NCBI GenBank assembly: GCA_963575745.1 | Contig: CAUYUJ010014620.1 | Span: 99,465 to 144,464, forward strand | Length of the DNA: 45,000 bases | Source of the DNA: Prorocentrum cordatum | Lineage: Eukaryota; Sar; Dinophyceae; Prorocentrales; Prorocentraceae | Reading direction: 5' to 3' | Shown: piece by piece, positions 29,056 through 39,569 of the stretch | Numbering within the stretch: the first letter of the stretch is position 1 | How the letters are laid out: each line of letters opens with the position of its first letter | Position numbers and translations under genes: made by a program | The notes under the pieces: generated by a model | Told to the model about the DNA's origin: nothing | The model's database searches: none | What the model saw: the letters and a program-made list of their open reading frames with translations, nothing else

Positions 29056-29840
29056 CTCTCGGGAGCAACCCACCACAACCGCCAGTTCCCCAAGGGGTCG
29101 GCGGCGTGGCGTAAGCCCAAAATGCACGTCCGGAGGTGACGTGCTGAGCGGCAGCGTTTTCCGGCGAACGCCTTAATGCAACGTATCCAATGTATCCAAC
29201 GATTGCATAATTGCCACATCATTATTATGTCTCCCCCCCTAACCCCCCCTGGGAGCCGCGCCACAGGAACGGACCAAAATGATCGGCCCTCCTTCTGGGG
29301 CCCCAAACCTGCAAAAAAAGTACCCCGCGAAGCGAGAGGAATCATCATCCTCCTCTTGGCCGTTGCCCCTGGTCTGCCTGCCCTCCCCCCAGGCGCGCCG
29401 CCGCAAGAGAAGGGCGGCGAGGTGGCGGCGCGCGCGCCGTGAGCGGGTCTTGGCAGTTCCACACGTACTCCTCGGCGCCGGCGGCCGCGCATCGGATGCT
29501 GCTGGAAGCGCCCCTGGCCGCCAAGGCGCCCCCAGGATTTCCAGGGAGGCCACCACGGCCTCCAGGGAGCCCCTCACGAGGCCCACAGGGCCCCAGGGGC
29601 TCCAACATGGAGCGAGAAGCCGGGGGCGTCTTCGGCCATTAGCAACCCCCGAGCGGAGGCGCGGGCGTGCAGCAGCTGGCCTCCTCCGCCCCATCCCCTC
29701 CTTCAACCTCGTGTTCTCCTCCCATCCCCCCCCTTCCCCCGTCCATCTTCGCCCCTCCCTCGTCTCTACAATTGCTCCATCTGAATACTACTTTCCTCTC
29801 TCCCCTGAAGTTGTCCGGGGCGTGGCAACGGCCTTAGGAT
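29056..29840. other. Unassigned stretch, no recognisable gene
   Basis: GC-rich sequence with long overlapping frames on both strands and no recognisable motif. A C/T-rich section runs from 29690 to 29760. Confidence 0.4.
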
Positions 29841-29847
29841 CCAATGG

Positions 29848-30105
29848 AATCCTAAGGATTCCTAGGGATTCCTAAGGCACCCTTAGGCATCCTCAGGAAT
29901 CCACAGGAATCCTTAGGAAACCTTAGGAATCCTTAGGAATCCTGATTCCTAAGGATTCCTGTGGATTCCCAAGGATTCCTAGGGAATCCTAAGGATGCCT
30001 AAGGATTCCTGAGGCTGCTTAACTATGCCTACGGATTCCTAAGGATGCCGAATTACGGATTCCCAAGGATTCCTAGGGATTCCTAAGGGTTCCTATGGAT
30101 TCCTA
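29848..30105. repeat. Inverted decamer minisatellite
   Basis: The left half is built of CCTTAGGAAT-type units and the right half of their reverse complement, GGATTCCTAA. They meet at a perfect 17-bp hairpin (29925-29941 with 29944-29960). Variant units mirror each other: CCACAGGAAT at 29901 pairs with ATTCCTGTGG at 29956, and CCTCAGGAATCC with GGATTCCTGAGG near 30003. Confidence 0.88.
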
Positions 30106-31120
30106 CGGATGCCTCAGCCTGCCTCAGTTTCAGCCTCAGCCTCAGCCTGCCTCGGCTTGCCTCAGCCTCAGCCTTAGCCTGCCTCGGCCTCCGCCTCAGC
30201 CTGCCTCAGCCTCAGCCTCAGCCTGCCTCGGCCTCAGCCTGCGTCAGCCTCAGCCTCAGCCTGCCTCAGCCTCAGCCTCAGCCTCAGCCTCAGCCTCAGC
30301 CTCAGCCTCAGCCTCAGCCTCAGCCTGCCTCGGCTTGCCTCAGCCTCAGCCTCAACCTGCCTCGGCCTCAGCCTGCCTCGGCCTCAGCCTGCCTCAGCCT
30401 CCCCTCCTCCCCCCCCCTCCCCCCCCCCCATTCAGCCTCACCTTGTCTCAGCTTCGGCCTGCCTCGGCCTCATCCTCAGCCTCAGCCTCAGTCTCAGCCT
30501 CAGCCTGTCTCGGCCTGAGCCTGCCTCGGCCTCAGCCTCAGCCTGCCTCAGCCTCAGCCTCAGCCTCAGCCTCAGCCTCAGCCTGCCTCAGCCTCAGCCT
30601 GCCTCAGCCTCAGCCTCAGCCTGCCTCAGCCTCAGCCTCAGCCTCCTCTCAGCCTCGGCCTCAGCCTCAGCCTCAGCCTCAGCCTGCCTCAGCCTCAGCC
30701 TCAGCCTGCCTCAGCCTCAGCCTGCCTTCAGCCTCAGCCTGCCTCAGCCTCAGCCTCAGCCTGCTTCAGCCTCAGCCTCAGCCTCAGCCTCGGCCTCAGC
30801 CTCAGCCTGCCTCAGCCTCAGCCTGCCTCAGCCTCAGCCTCAGCCTCAGCTCAGCCTCAGCCTCAGCTGCCTTAGCCTCAGCCTCAGCCTGCCTCAGCCT
30901 CAGCCTCAGCCTCCTGCCTCAGCCTCAGCCTGCCTCAGCCTCAGCCTCAGCCTGCCTCGGCCTCAGCCTGCGTCAGCCTCAGCCTCAGCCTGCCTCAGCC
31001 TCAGCCTGCCTCAGCCTCAGCCTCAGCCTGCTGCGGCGTGCCTCAGCCTCAGCCTCAGCCTGCCTCGGCCTCAGCCTGCCTCGGCCTCAGACTGCCTCGG
31101 CCTCAGCCTGCCTCAGCTCG
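30106..31120 (+). repeat. (CAGCCT)n hexamer minisatellite
   Basis: About 1 kb of CAGCCT units interspersed with CTGCCT, broken once by a C-run at 30404-30430. It keeps a 455-codon frame open (Ala-Ser/Leu repeats), which I take as an artefact. Confidence 0.93.
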
Positions 31121-31456
31121 GGCATTCAAAAAATGGCACAGAACTGGCGTTCTGGGAACACGAAGATCACGAAGTGGCCCACAGTTGGCTCCGGGCAATC
31201 AACATATGGTACAGGAGTGGTGTTCTGGGAAAACGAAGAACACGAAGTGGCCTACAGCTGGCTCCGGGCATTCAAAATGTGGCCTGGGAATGGTGTTCTA
31301 GGAACACGAAGAACACGAAGTGGCCTACCGTTGGCTCCAGGCATTCAAAATGTGGCCTGGGAATGGTGTTCTGGGAAGACGAAGAACACGAAGTGGCCTA
31401 CAGTTGGCTCCGGGCATTCAAAATGTGGCCTGGGAATGGTGTTCTGGGAACAGAAT
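31121..31456 (+). repeat. 73-bp tandem repeat, about 4.6 copies
   Basis: TTCAAAATGTGGCCTGGGAA or its variant begins at 31125, 31198, 31271, 31344 and 31417, exactly 73 bp apart each time. Later copies are nearly identical to each other. The unit is not a multiple of three, so it is not a protein repeat. Confidence 0.95.
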
Positions 31457-31744
31457 CTGTAGGAATCCATCGGAAACTATAGGAATCTATAGGAGTCCTG
31501 GGGAGTCCCCGGATTCCCCGGATTCCCCCGGCGTCCGCCCAGACCCCCCTGGGGAGTCAAGATGCTCTCTTTTGACCCCACTAGAAACCTATCCGTCTTC
31601 GTTGTTAGGTAATAAAATGTCATGATTTGGTCTTTCCGATGGTGCTTTCCGGTTTTCAAAACGGTGCTCTCGCTGTTTGGATCGGCGCATGCTCCCGTCG
31701 TGTAGGGTGGCGATCTCGTCCCAGCGTGGGCCACTTTTCCGGAT

Positions 31745-32160
31745 CCAGGCGTCGCAAGTCTCGCAAATCTCACAGGTCCTACGGGTCCGAAAAATTCCGC
31801 ACGTCTCACATGTCCCACTGGTGTGCCAAGTCTCACAGGTCTCACACAGGTCCGCCAGGTCCCACATGTCCCACAGGTTCCGCGGGTACCACAGGTCTCG
31901 CAGGTCCGACAGTTCTCACAGGTCCCACAGGTCGCACAGGCGCCGAAGGTCTCACAGGCCCCACAGGCCACATGAGTCCCCCAGGTCGCACAGGTCCCAC
32001 AAGTTCCGCAGGTCTGACAGGTCCTGCAGGTCCTACAGGTCCTACAGGTCCTACAGTTGCCACCTGCCCCACAGGTCCCATAGGCCGCAGAAGTCCCACA
32101 GGTTCCACAGGTCTCACAGAGTACAAGTCCCACGGATCCCACCTGCCCCACGGGTCCCAA
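31745..32160 (+). repeat. (CACAGGTCC)n minisatellite
   Basis: About 40 degenerate 9-bp units. On the + strand one frame gives collagen-like Gly-Pro-Thr triplets, on the minus strand Cys/Gly/Thr-rich text. Both follow from the repeat unit. Confidence 0.9.
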
Positions 32161-32436
32161 AGGTCAAGCTATGACACGCGCCCGCGTTCTGGACGAGCAC
32201 GTTCCGAACATATTGCCGACACTGCCCACGATTGCCTCACGATTGCTGGACGATAACGAGCTCATCATAGGATTGGCCCAGGATGCGTTTCAGGATCTCC
32301 GGAGTATCTAGCGGCCCTCGTTTCTGCAGCCCGTGTAGAATATTCAAGAATTCCTGAAGCCCTGGAGCATATCAAGACCTCTTGCTCCTCTGAGATTGCA
32401 AAGATGAGCACGACGTCGTCGCTGGGCCCCCCTCCA

Positions 32437-32478
32437 TGGCGCGCGGAGCGCACCAGGAGTGGCGCGTTTGGCGCCGCC
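32437..32478. repeat. Double-hairpin element, imperfect copy
   Basis: TGGCGCGC-GGA-GCGCACCA (7 of 8 pairs) is followed at once by a weaker hairpin ending GGCGCCGCC. Homologous to 32821-32864. Confidence 0.65.
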
Positions 32479-32820
32479 AGGGGGGCGCCGGCCCTGAGCC
32501 AAGAAGTCCGTGAAGACCTCTGGAAGTTTACGTGCGTGAAGGTGCTTCTTCTTCGGTTCGCGATTGCAGCGTCGAGCGCGGCTTCGTGGGAACTGGAGGC
32601 TCTCTGTCAGAGCTTCCTCTCTGGCCACCTACCAAGCCACCCCCTCACCCCAACCCGAAGCCGACGTTGGACCTGTCAACACCATTGGACCCGCCCGCAC
32701 ACACGCACACACACACACACAAACACCAAGCCGAAATTGGAGATGTGTAAGTCGAGGAACAAGCAACGGCATCTTCCCTGCAGGTCGGGGCGGATTTCTT
32801 GGAGCGGCGCTGACCCCCTC

Positions 32821-32864
32821 CCTGGCGCGCAGAGCGCGCCAGGGGCGGCGCCTGTGGCGCCGCC
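32821..32864. repeat. Double-hairpin element, perfect copy
   Basis: CCTGGCGCGC-AGA-GCGCGCCAGG, then GGCGGCGCC-TGT-GGCGCCGCC. Perfect stems of 10 and 9 bp, each with a 3-nt loop, directly adjacent. A related inner hairpin lies at 21658-21682. Confidence 0.9.
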
Positions 32865-32899
32865 AGCGGGGCCCGACTCCAAGAACGGAGCGAAAGCGA

Positions 32900-34075
32900 G
32901 GCGCGCGCCGAGCCGCGCAACTATCCCTCGACCTGGTCCTCTCGAGCTGGAGCGCTCGCCCAAAGCAGACGTCGATCCCGAGGACTTCCAATGCGACGGT
33001 GTACGCGAAGCCTACAGATCCCAGCTTGGCACACCAGCGCCGCCCCAGGGAAAGCACGCCGCTGGTAACCTGCACTTCGTGACGAGCAGGCGGGGGCCCC
33101 AGGGGGTCCAGGACGTGGGCCAGCAATGTGAGGACCTCGAGGGCCAGCGCGCAAACCCCCGCGACTGTTCCCAGGGCAGGCAGGGTAATACTGGCAGCTC
33201 GCAAGTCAATAACACGCGCAATGCTGGGCGGCAAGGCGGCCGCGGCAAAAGCGCGCCCAGGCAAGACCCCCCTCTGCGTCACAACCTTGCCTGAGTAGCA
33301 GCTACCCCACGCAAGCCTCCGCCCCCCCCCCACAGCACCACCGCGCCACCACCGCCGCACGCGCGCAGCGCCAGAACCTCCAGGCACCGGCCGCGCTGCC
33401 CAGCAGCACGGAGCAGCTTCAGCCATGACACTTTGCCGAAGCACTTGGGCTCTCTGCTCGGACCGGCACCCTGGCTGCGACGTCGGCGGTGGATCGATTG
33501 GTCCCAAGGGCGAGGTAATCCCGATCGAGGGTGAACACCCCCACGCTCGGGGCCAGGATGCCCGAGCCTTCGTCCAGACCTGGCACGGCAGGGCCAGGAC
33601 GGAGATGCATCGGAAACCCCCGTCGGTTTGCTCAGCAGGGCGATGCGACTGGCCAAGCTCCAAAGACCTCGCGGAAGCGCCAGAGAGACCCGAGAACCGG
33701 CGGGGCGGGATTGGATGCGAGGGCCCAGCGACGAGGCCTCTATTGATCGGCTCCAACGGCAGCCCTCGTCGGCATTTGCAGCGCCGCCGGTCGAAGCCCA
33801 GAGATGATGCGCGGGGGTAACCCGGGCCCGTCTCGCAGCGGCGCCTCGTGCTGGACGCCAGGCCCCAGTCGCCCCGATGGCCATGCGCGCTGGCGTGTGC
33901 CCCCGGAGGTCCAGAGATCGGCCCCGGTCCAAACTTCGACCCGGGAGCCTCGCTGCGCTCCCCGACAGCATCGCCAGACAAGCTGCGGAGCCCACCTGTG
34001 ACAGGCAGCACCCGCGAGGCTCCGTCCAGCGACGCGCTGGCCCTGGGCGCCCGCGCAACTGCCGCCTGAGCCACG
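32900..34075 (-). pseudogene. Decayed LINE reverse transcriptase, spread over three frames
   Basis: RT-like phrases lie in order along the minus strand but in different frames. SLASRIALLSKPTG (about 33620-33660) is followed after a shift in a C-run (33616-33621) by GFRCISVLALPCQVWTKA. A third frame has DRDYLALGTNRSTADVA (about 33470-33530). KCFGKVSWLKLLRAAG lies about 33370-33420 and QRGVLPGRAFA about 33240-33275. These match the RT order fingers-motif A-motif B of the LINE type I associate with dinoflagellates. Several frameshifts make it non-functional, unless some are sequencing errors in homopolymers. Confidence 0.6.
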
Positions 34076-34204
34076 CGACAGATCGAGGCCTGGCCTGCCC
34101 CAGGCGGCGCTCGCCCGTCGCTGCCGGTCGACAGAGGCCCCGGCGCGCGCCCGCGGCGCGTCGGGAGCTGCGCGCGTGGACGCCCCAGGAGGTACGCAAC
34201 GATG

Positions 34205-35695
34205 TCACGCGCACCTCAGGCGGGGCGCGCGCGCGCATTCGCCCGGCGCGACCACGACCGCCCATGTGAGGTCGCGCAAGTGGCACCAGGCACGCATGAT
34301 TGCGTGTATACCATGCGCGATCGCAGCGCGCGCGTCACACACTCTCAACTGCGATGCGCGGAGGGCCCGCAAGCGCCGAGTCCCCGGCGGTTGGTATCTC
34401 GCAGGGGCCCCACCCGCAGTAGATTGGCAATACGTGGGGCCTTCAGGGCGGCCCGTGTACTTATGACGCACGCCATCTAGAATATCACAAATGGGAAATA
34501 GCTCAGCCTCCGCGCCTAAGAAGAAGGACAAACAGAAGTGGCCGAGCCTAGCGCGGCGCTCCTCACAACTCCCCATCCTTAGAGAGGCGCTGTCCTGTGC
34601 CAGCTGAGCCCGCTCGCATTCTGGATCCCCGAGCTGCCGACGATCAGAAATCCCCCCCGTCGTCGTCGCCATCATCGCCCCCTGCCCCATTGGCAGCCGG
34701 CGAATAGAGAGACGGCTGAGGCCCTCGAAGCACATTGGCGCTGCGCGACCTGGCCGCGGAGTTCGCGGCGGCTGGAACTGCGCGGCGGCCGCGCGGTGGG
34801 AAGTCTTCGACGAGCCCGAGGGTGCGCCCAGGACCTCGGCCAGACAGTCGCGCCGCATCCAATAGTCTAGGCTGCTGTAAGGCCCAGTCTTGCGGTCACG
34901 GCAGGTTCCTGGATAAGCAGCGAGCAAGCGCGCATGGCCTGTCTGGTGGCAGACTTCAGGCCCCGGGGCTGTCGGGCTCACATTCCAATCGCCACCGGCC
35001 CAGAATGGCAACCTGCAGTGCGTGAGCCAACTCCCCAGCTGGCGCCATGCATCCGCAGTGGCCCCAAGTAGCGTATCACCTTGCTCGAGGCACACCGAAG
35101 ACGCCAGAGAGCCGCGCCGCAGCCGAGCTCGCACGTGCACAGCTACGGAATGCACTGGTACAAGTGCCCGCGAGGCGGGGAAGCCCGTCGCGACCGCTGC
35201 CCCGATCTGGCCGCGAACGAAGACGCCGACCCCCGCCCTGCGCGTGGAGGCCGCGCCAAGGAGAGGCTGGGTTAGAAAAGGCCTCCATCCGCGTCGCGCT
35301 GCCCACACGTGGGGCCCCCAAGACATCATCGCCCCGCAACGCGAGCTCCTGGGCAGAGACAACGGGCACATGAGATGTGGACTCCAGCAGATCATGGAGC
35401 TGCGGCCATCCACTCCCACTCGACGCCGCACGGGGGAGAGGCCGCTTCTTGGCGGCGCGCCTCCCGGGCCTGGCGGCGCACCCACTCGACGGTGAGACTG
35501 CGGCCGCTGTGGAGCCCCCGCCAAGCGCGCCGACGTGATCGTGGGCACGATCGCCAGAACTGCAGTGCCCAGCAGCTCCAGCAAGAAGCAGACCCCACCT
35601 CGGCTCTGCCAGACGCGCGAAGGAGACCCGAAGAAAGGGCACGGCCACCCGGTGAGAGCCAACGGCTGGGATGGTGACGCACATGGGCGCACCAC
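34205..35695 (-). pseudogene. LINE AP-endonuclease domain and EN-RT linker (minus strand)
   Basis: The frame is open for ~496 codons. Its endonuclease part holds LPFWAGGDWNVSP (about 34978-35016), then SLDYWMRR (34850-34873) and SHRAAA, which correspond to the GDxN, R-x-DY and SDH steps of the AP-endonuclease fold. The linker (about 34400-34570) reads LGAEAELFPICDILDGV and YTGRPEGPTY, typical text between endonuclease and RT in this LINE family (from memory). The first ~150 codons look out of frame or decayed, and there is no clear ATG start. It belongs with the RT remnant downstream. Confidence 0.65.
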
Positions 35696-35764
35696 CTTCC
35701 CAGCCTCCGAGCGACCTGACGAGGTCGGCGTGCACGTGGACTCGCGGCCCGTTGGATCAGTCCC

Positions 35765-35960
35765 GCGCGCCGCGTAGGGCGCGCGCCCCCCGCCAGAGTA
35801 AGTGGCCGTAGGAGCGGCCGTGGTGGTGCTCGATCCTGATCCAGATGCGGGTTCGCGGCCATGCGGCCCAACCCTGTGCGTCGCGTAGAGCGCGCGCCCA
35901 TCCCCAGGGCAAGGGGCCGCAGGAGCAGGCGAGACGCCATCGCGTGCGCCAATGTCGATC
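35765..35960 (-). repeat. 111-bp tandem duplication within the LINE remnant
   Basis: CGCGTAGGGCGCGCGCC (35771) recurs as CGCGTAGAGCGCGCGCC (35882). The 111-bp spacing equals 37 codons, and the minus-strand frame shows the matching peptide repeats LLRPLALGMGAR and LLRPLTLAGGAR. Confidence 0.7.
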
Positions 35961-36116
35961 CATGCGGTGTGTCAATCCCGACTGAGTCGCCATCAATCCG
36001 GGATCCAACCAACGACCGCATCACCGACATCGTCACGGGAGAAGGTGTTCGATTCCCGCTCAGCTGTGAACAACACGAAATTGCGAACATCAAACATAGC
36101 AATGGTGCAATCAAAA

Positions 36117-36734
36117 TCAAGTATCAGCACGGTCACCTCTTCCTGAGTCTGCTGCGACTACGTCGAGGTCAGCTCTATTCTGCATGCCCCATGGGGGTGT
36201 CGGCGTCTCAGGAGAAGGAGTGCCACCAGCAGAGACGCTCGCCGCTGCAAGCGGCCTCGCACTTGCCACACCGCACGTACGCCATTCGAAATCACGCTGG
36301 AGCTCTGCAAGGTACGTCCCGATGGGCTCCAGGGCTGTAGCGGTATTGCCTGCCATGACTGCACCAGGGTCCGCTGCAACAACTCCTTGGGGCCCGGCGA
36401 AAGCCAAGCCAAGGTTGCCTGTGCCTGAATCAGCGGCACCAACAGCCATGACAGCCGCGCGTGCCGTGACCACTTCGCGGCGGATAGCGTCGAGCTCTTT
36501 CTTGGCGGCTGCAAAGTCTGCCCTCTTCGAATCAAGCTCCACCTGCATGGTATCCACCGTCAAGTCGTGCTCCTCCTGCTCTGTGGACCACCTGTCCAAG
36601 GCACGTCCGAAAATATCGTCGGAGGTCCTGGTGGACCTCTCCTTCTCTTCAGCTGAAGCGAGTTGCTGCAAGCGCCGCAGTGCGGCAAGAACTTCCCGAA
36701 CGCGTACGGCGTGGTCACGCTCTTCATCTTTCAC
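36117..36734 (-). CDS. ORF1-like coiled-coil protein of the minus-strand LINE (partial)
   Basis: About 205 codons with no ATG; the frame opens just after a stop near 36757. It reads as real protein: a charged coiled coil (VREVLAALRRLQQLASAEEK, then LDRWSTEQEEHDLTVDTMQV, then AAKKELDAIRREVVTARAAV), then a Gly/Ala/Pro-rich tail. It sits upstream, in the minus-strand sense, of the endonuclease remnant, where a LINE ORF1 would be. A TTTGCAG just before the frame (about 36746-36752) could be a 3' splice site. Function is inferred from position and composition only. Confidence 0.5.
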   Translation of the reverse strand: MKDEERDHAVRVREVLAALRRLQQLASAEEKERSTRTSDDIFGRALDRWSTEQEEHDLTVDTMQVELDSKRADFAAAKKELDAIRREVVTARAAVMAVGAADSGTGNLGLAFAGPQGVVAADPGAVMAGNTATALEPIGTYLAELQRDFEWRTCGVASARPLAAASVSAGGTPSPETPTPPWGMQNRADLDVVAADSGRGDRADT

Positions 36735-36738
36735 CGCA

Positions 36739-37020
36739 TCACCACCTGCAAATTGGGATCACATAGGTACTGAGGAAGACCTTCTGGCGCCGCATCCGAC
36801 ATGGCGGATTGGCGCCTGAGGGATCCGGATGCCTTTGCCAATCCCGTCCACACATGTAGCACGTCTCATACGTACTGCAAGTACGCATAAACCAACATTG
36901 ACGAGAAGCCACACACGGCCAACGACCCTTGTCGCTGGCTTCCAAGTTTGTGCTTGCCACCTGTGCACATGGGGAGCCTGGAGACGTGGTGCCGTTCACT
37001 CCGAGCTCTGACCTATTCAC
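36739..37020 (-). CDS. Short Cys-rich frame upstream of the ORF1-like gene
   Basis: About 93 codons with eight Cys (CVASRQCWFMRTCSTYETCYMCGRDW and beyond includes CxxC). No known zinc-binding pattern fits cleanly. It may be the 5' part of the ORF1-like protein if an intron or frameshift joins them, or chance. Confidence 0.25.
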   Translation of the reverse strand: MNRSELGVNGTTSPGSPCAQVASTNLEASDKGRWPCVASRQCWFMRTCSTYETCYMCGRDWQRHPDPSGANPPCRMRRQKVFLSTYVIPICRW

Positions 37021-37289
37021 GCTTGAGGAAAAAGTCGGGCCTTTGATCGACGTCCCCTTGGCCTAGGATACCACGCTGGAGAAGCAGAGCGCGCCGTGAG
37101 AACTCTGGGGCAAGTACCTCTTGCAGGAACGCCCCACTATCCTCGCCCAGTGAGGGCAAGACAAGACAGGACTCGCCACACGAGGGCCCGCGAGGGGCCC
37201 GGCAAGTTGGCGCCGTGGCGCCGCTCTGCTGTACAGCGCAGCGAACAATCAATCAACACGAAGCTGGATGAAAGTGAAGAACGCCAGGT

Positions 37290-37452
37290 TTAGGTCGGGC
37301 CTGTCCCCCTACAGGGGGGTTTTGGGCGGATATCAAAACATGCTCCAACAATGCCCCAAAATACGGAGAAAAAAAAACTACAAATATCGTCCCCAGACCA
37401 CGTTTGACTACTTCTGAATATTCCCCCCTGTAGAGGGACATGCCCGACTGCA
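37290..37452 (+). mobile_element. Family A short TIR element, copy A4
   Basis: 163 bp with ends TTAGGTCGGGC and GCCCGACTGCA. Flanks CGCCAGGT (37282-37289) and TGCCAGGT (37453-37460) match at 7 of 8. The inner ends CTGTCCCCCTACAGG and CCTGTAGAGGGACA are also inverted. Confidence 0.9.
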
Positions 37453-37604
37453 TGCCAGGTGGGTAGATCACTCGCAAAATCCGCCGACCCCTTGGGGATC
37501 ATCGGCGTGTGAAATGTTCCCTCCCCAAACCCCTCCCCCGGGAGCCCGGTCCGGTCGATTTGGAGGAAGGGGGGGGGGGGGGCCGACGAGCGCGTCACGG
37601 GCTC

Positions 37605-38950
37605 TTCCAGGCCCAAGAGGGCTTAAAGATGGGCCAAAAAGGCCCCAAGAGGGTTCCAAGACGGCCCACGAGGGCCCCGAGACGCCAAACGAGCGCTCCC
37701 AGACGCCCAAGATGGCCCAAAGGCGGGCTAGGAGGCCTCCTAGACGGCCCAAGAGGTCCCCACGAGGCCCACGAGGCCTCCAAGATGCGCCCCAAGAGGG
37801 TCCCTAAACGCAGAAATTTGCTCATTCCCTTCGTAAAACGTACAATTTTTACAAATTCGCCTTCTGGGCTCTCCGATGCTCCCAGACGGCCCAAGAGGCC
37901 CCCAAGACCGCCCCAAAACGGCGCAAGAAGCCTCCAAGAGGGCCCCAAGATAGCCCAAGAGGGCCCCAAGACGACCCAACAGGCGTCCAAAACGGCCCAA
38001 CAGGGCCCCGAAAACGGCCCAAAGAGCGCTCCAGGAGCGCTCCAAGTGGCCTCCACGAGAGCTCAATATGGTCCCAGACGGTCCAAGAGCGATCAAAGAC
38101 ACCGACGATGGCCTCCGGAAGGACCAAGATGCCCCCAAAAGGCCCCAAGAGGCATCCAAGATGCGTCCCAGGAGGACCTCTAGACGCACAAATTGGCCCG
38201 TTCCCTTCGTAAAACGCGCATTTGTTCACAAATTCGCCTTTTGAGCTTTCCGACGCTCCCAGACGGCCCAAGAGGCCCCCGAGACCGCCCCGACGGTCCA
38301 AGAAGCTTCCAAGAGGGCCCCAACACAGCCCAAGAGGGCCCAAAGACGGCTCCAGAGGCGCCGAAGACGGCCCAAGAGAGCCCCGAAGACGGCCCCAAGA
38401 GCGCTCCAGGAGTGCTCCAAATGGCTTCCAAGAGAGCTCAACGTGGTCCCACACGGTCCAAGAGCGATCGAAGACACCCGAAATGACCTCCAGGTGACCC
38501 AAGACGCCCCCAGGAGGCCTCCAAGATGCGCCCCAACAGGGTCCCGAGTCGCAGAAATTTGTTCATTTCCTTTGTAAAACGTACGCTTTTCACAAATTCG
38601 CCTCGTGGGCTTTCCGACGCTCCAAGACGGCCCAAGAGGCCCCGAAGACCGCCCCAAGACGGCCCAAGAGGCCCCCAAGACAGCCCCACGACGGCCCAAG
38701 ATGGCCCCAAGACGGCCCAAGAGGCCCCCAAGACGGCCCAAGAAGGCTCCAAGACGGCACCAATTGGGGCCCAAGAGGGCAACCAAAAATTCCAAAATCG
38801 AGCCTTCCACCCCCACGAGCCCCAGGGGGACCCAAGAGTGCCCCAAGAGGCCGCCAGAGGCCCCCAAGAGGCCGCCAAGACGCCCCAAGGAGCCCCCAAG
38901 AGGCCCCCAGGAGGCCCCCAAAAGACCCCCAGACGCTTCCGTATTGCGAG
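37605..38950 (+). repeat. AAGA(GG/CG)GCCCC array with ~370-bp higher-order units
   Basis: Degenerate 10-12-bp units (CCCAAGACGGCCCAAGAGG) cover the whole block. A unique marker (TTCGTAAAACG followed by ACAAATTCGCCT) recurs at 37835, 38211 and 38576, spacing 376 and 365 bp. Within each unit the order GCTCCAGGAG, AGAGCTCAA, GGTCCAAGAGCGATC is kept. It resembles the middle block of the composite repeat, expanded. Long frames here are repeat artefacts. Confidence 0.88.
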
Positions 38951-39560
38951 CCGTCAAGCCAACTGCTTTGCACTCCGCGCATACAGCCTTGCTCTTCCTC
39001 GCGACGTGCTCACTTTCTTGTTCGGCGCTAATGTGCTGCTGCCGCGCAAACTGATCCGTACGCGCTGCGAACGTCAACAGCCTCTTCACCCGTTCCGACT
39101 CATCTGCCACATCTTTCGCGGTGATGCCTCGCCGATCACAGCTTCCGCACACTACTCTTGCTCCTTTCGTCTTCCGGTGGTCCTCCACTTGGTTGCGGGT
39201 CGAAAGGCCGACCTCCCAGAAGGACACCCCGCACCCGGGTGCACAGCACGCAAGGCGCTCGCAAAACACACCCCAGACCACCGGCATCACGCAAACATTT
39301 GGACACCCTACGTATCTGCCACCACCCGTGCGCGACACCGCACCCTCACACAAGACGCCGCTGGCCAGAAACTCCTAGCCTCGCAACGCTCACAGAAAGG
39401 GGCCGGCGGATGTGGCGTAAGCCTGTAGAATCACGAGACCGCAGCACCGCCAGGCAGATGCCTGGGCTGCAGCGGCGCGCAGGGCGGCAGCCCGGGGCCG
39501 GGGGCTACGGCGCGGGCGGGCGCCCGCCGCGCGGGGCCACAAAAAGGCTGTGGGGCCCGC
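38951..39560. other. Unassigned stretch, no recognisable gene
   Basis: Complex sequence. A minus-strand frame contains CCAPGCGVSFWEVGLSTRNQ and CAECKAVGLTARNTEAS, with repeated CxxC pairs, extending to about 39350. It could be a decayed zinc-ribbon-like fragment but matches nothing I know. Confidence 0.35.
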
Positions 39561-39569
39561 TACCAAGCC

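Noticed and set aside
30095-31462. 455-codon Ala/Ser/Leu-rich protein
   Set aside because: Entirely the translation of the CAGCCT hexamer and the 73-bp repeats. No non-repeat coding sequence and no ATG-led domain.
31627-32256. Collagen-like Gly-Pro-Thr protein
   Set aside because: Follows from the 9-bp CACAGGTCC unit; the opposite strand is equally open.
36040-36065. tRNA-like T-loop text GTTCGATTCCCGCTC
   Set aside because: The flanking bases do not form a T stem and no acceptor, D or anticodon arm could be placed around it.
37509-38997. Several 150-300-codon frames on both strands
   Set aside because: All lie in the AAGACGGCCCAAGAGG array, and their peptides are the repeat read in different phases.
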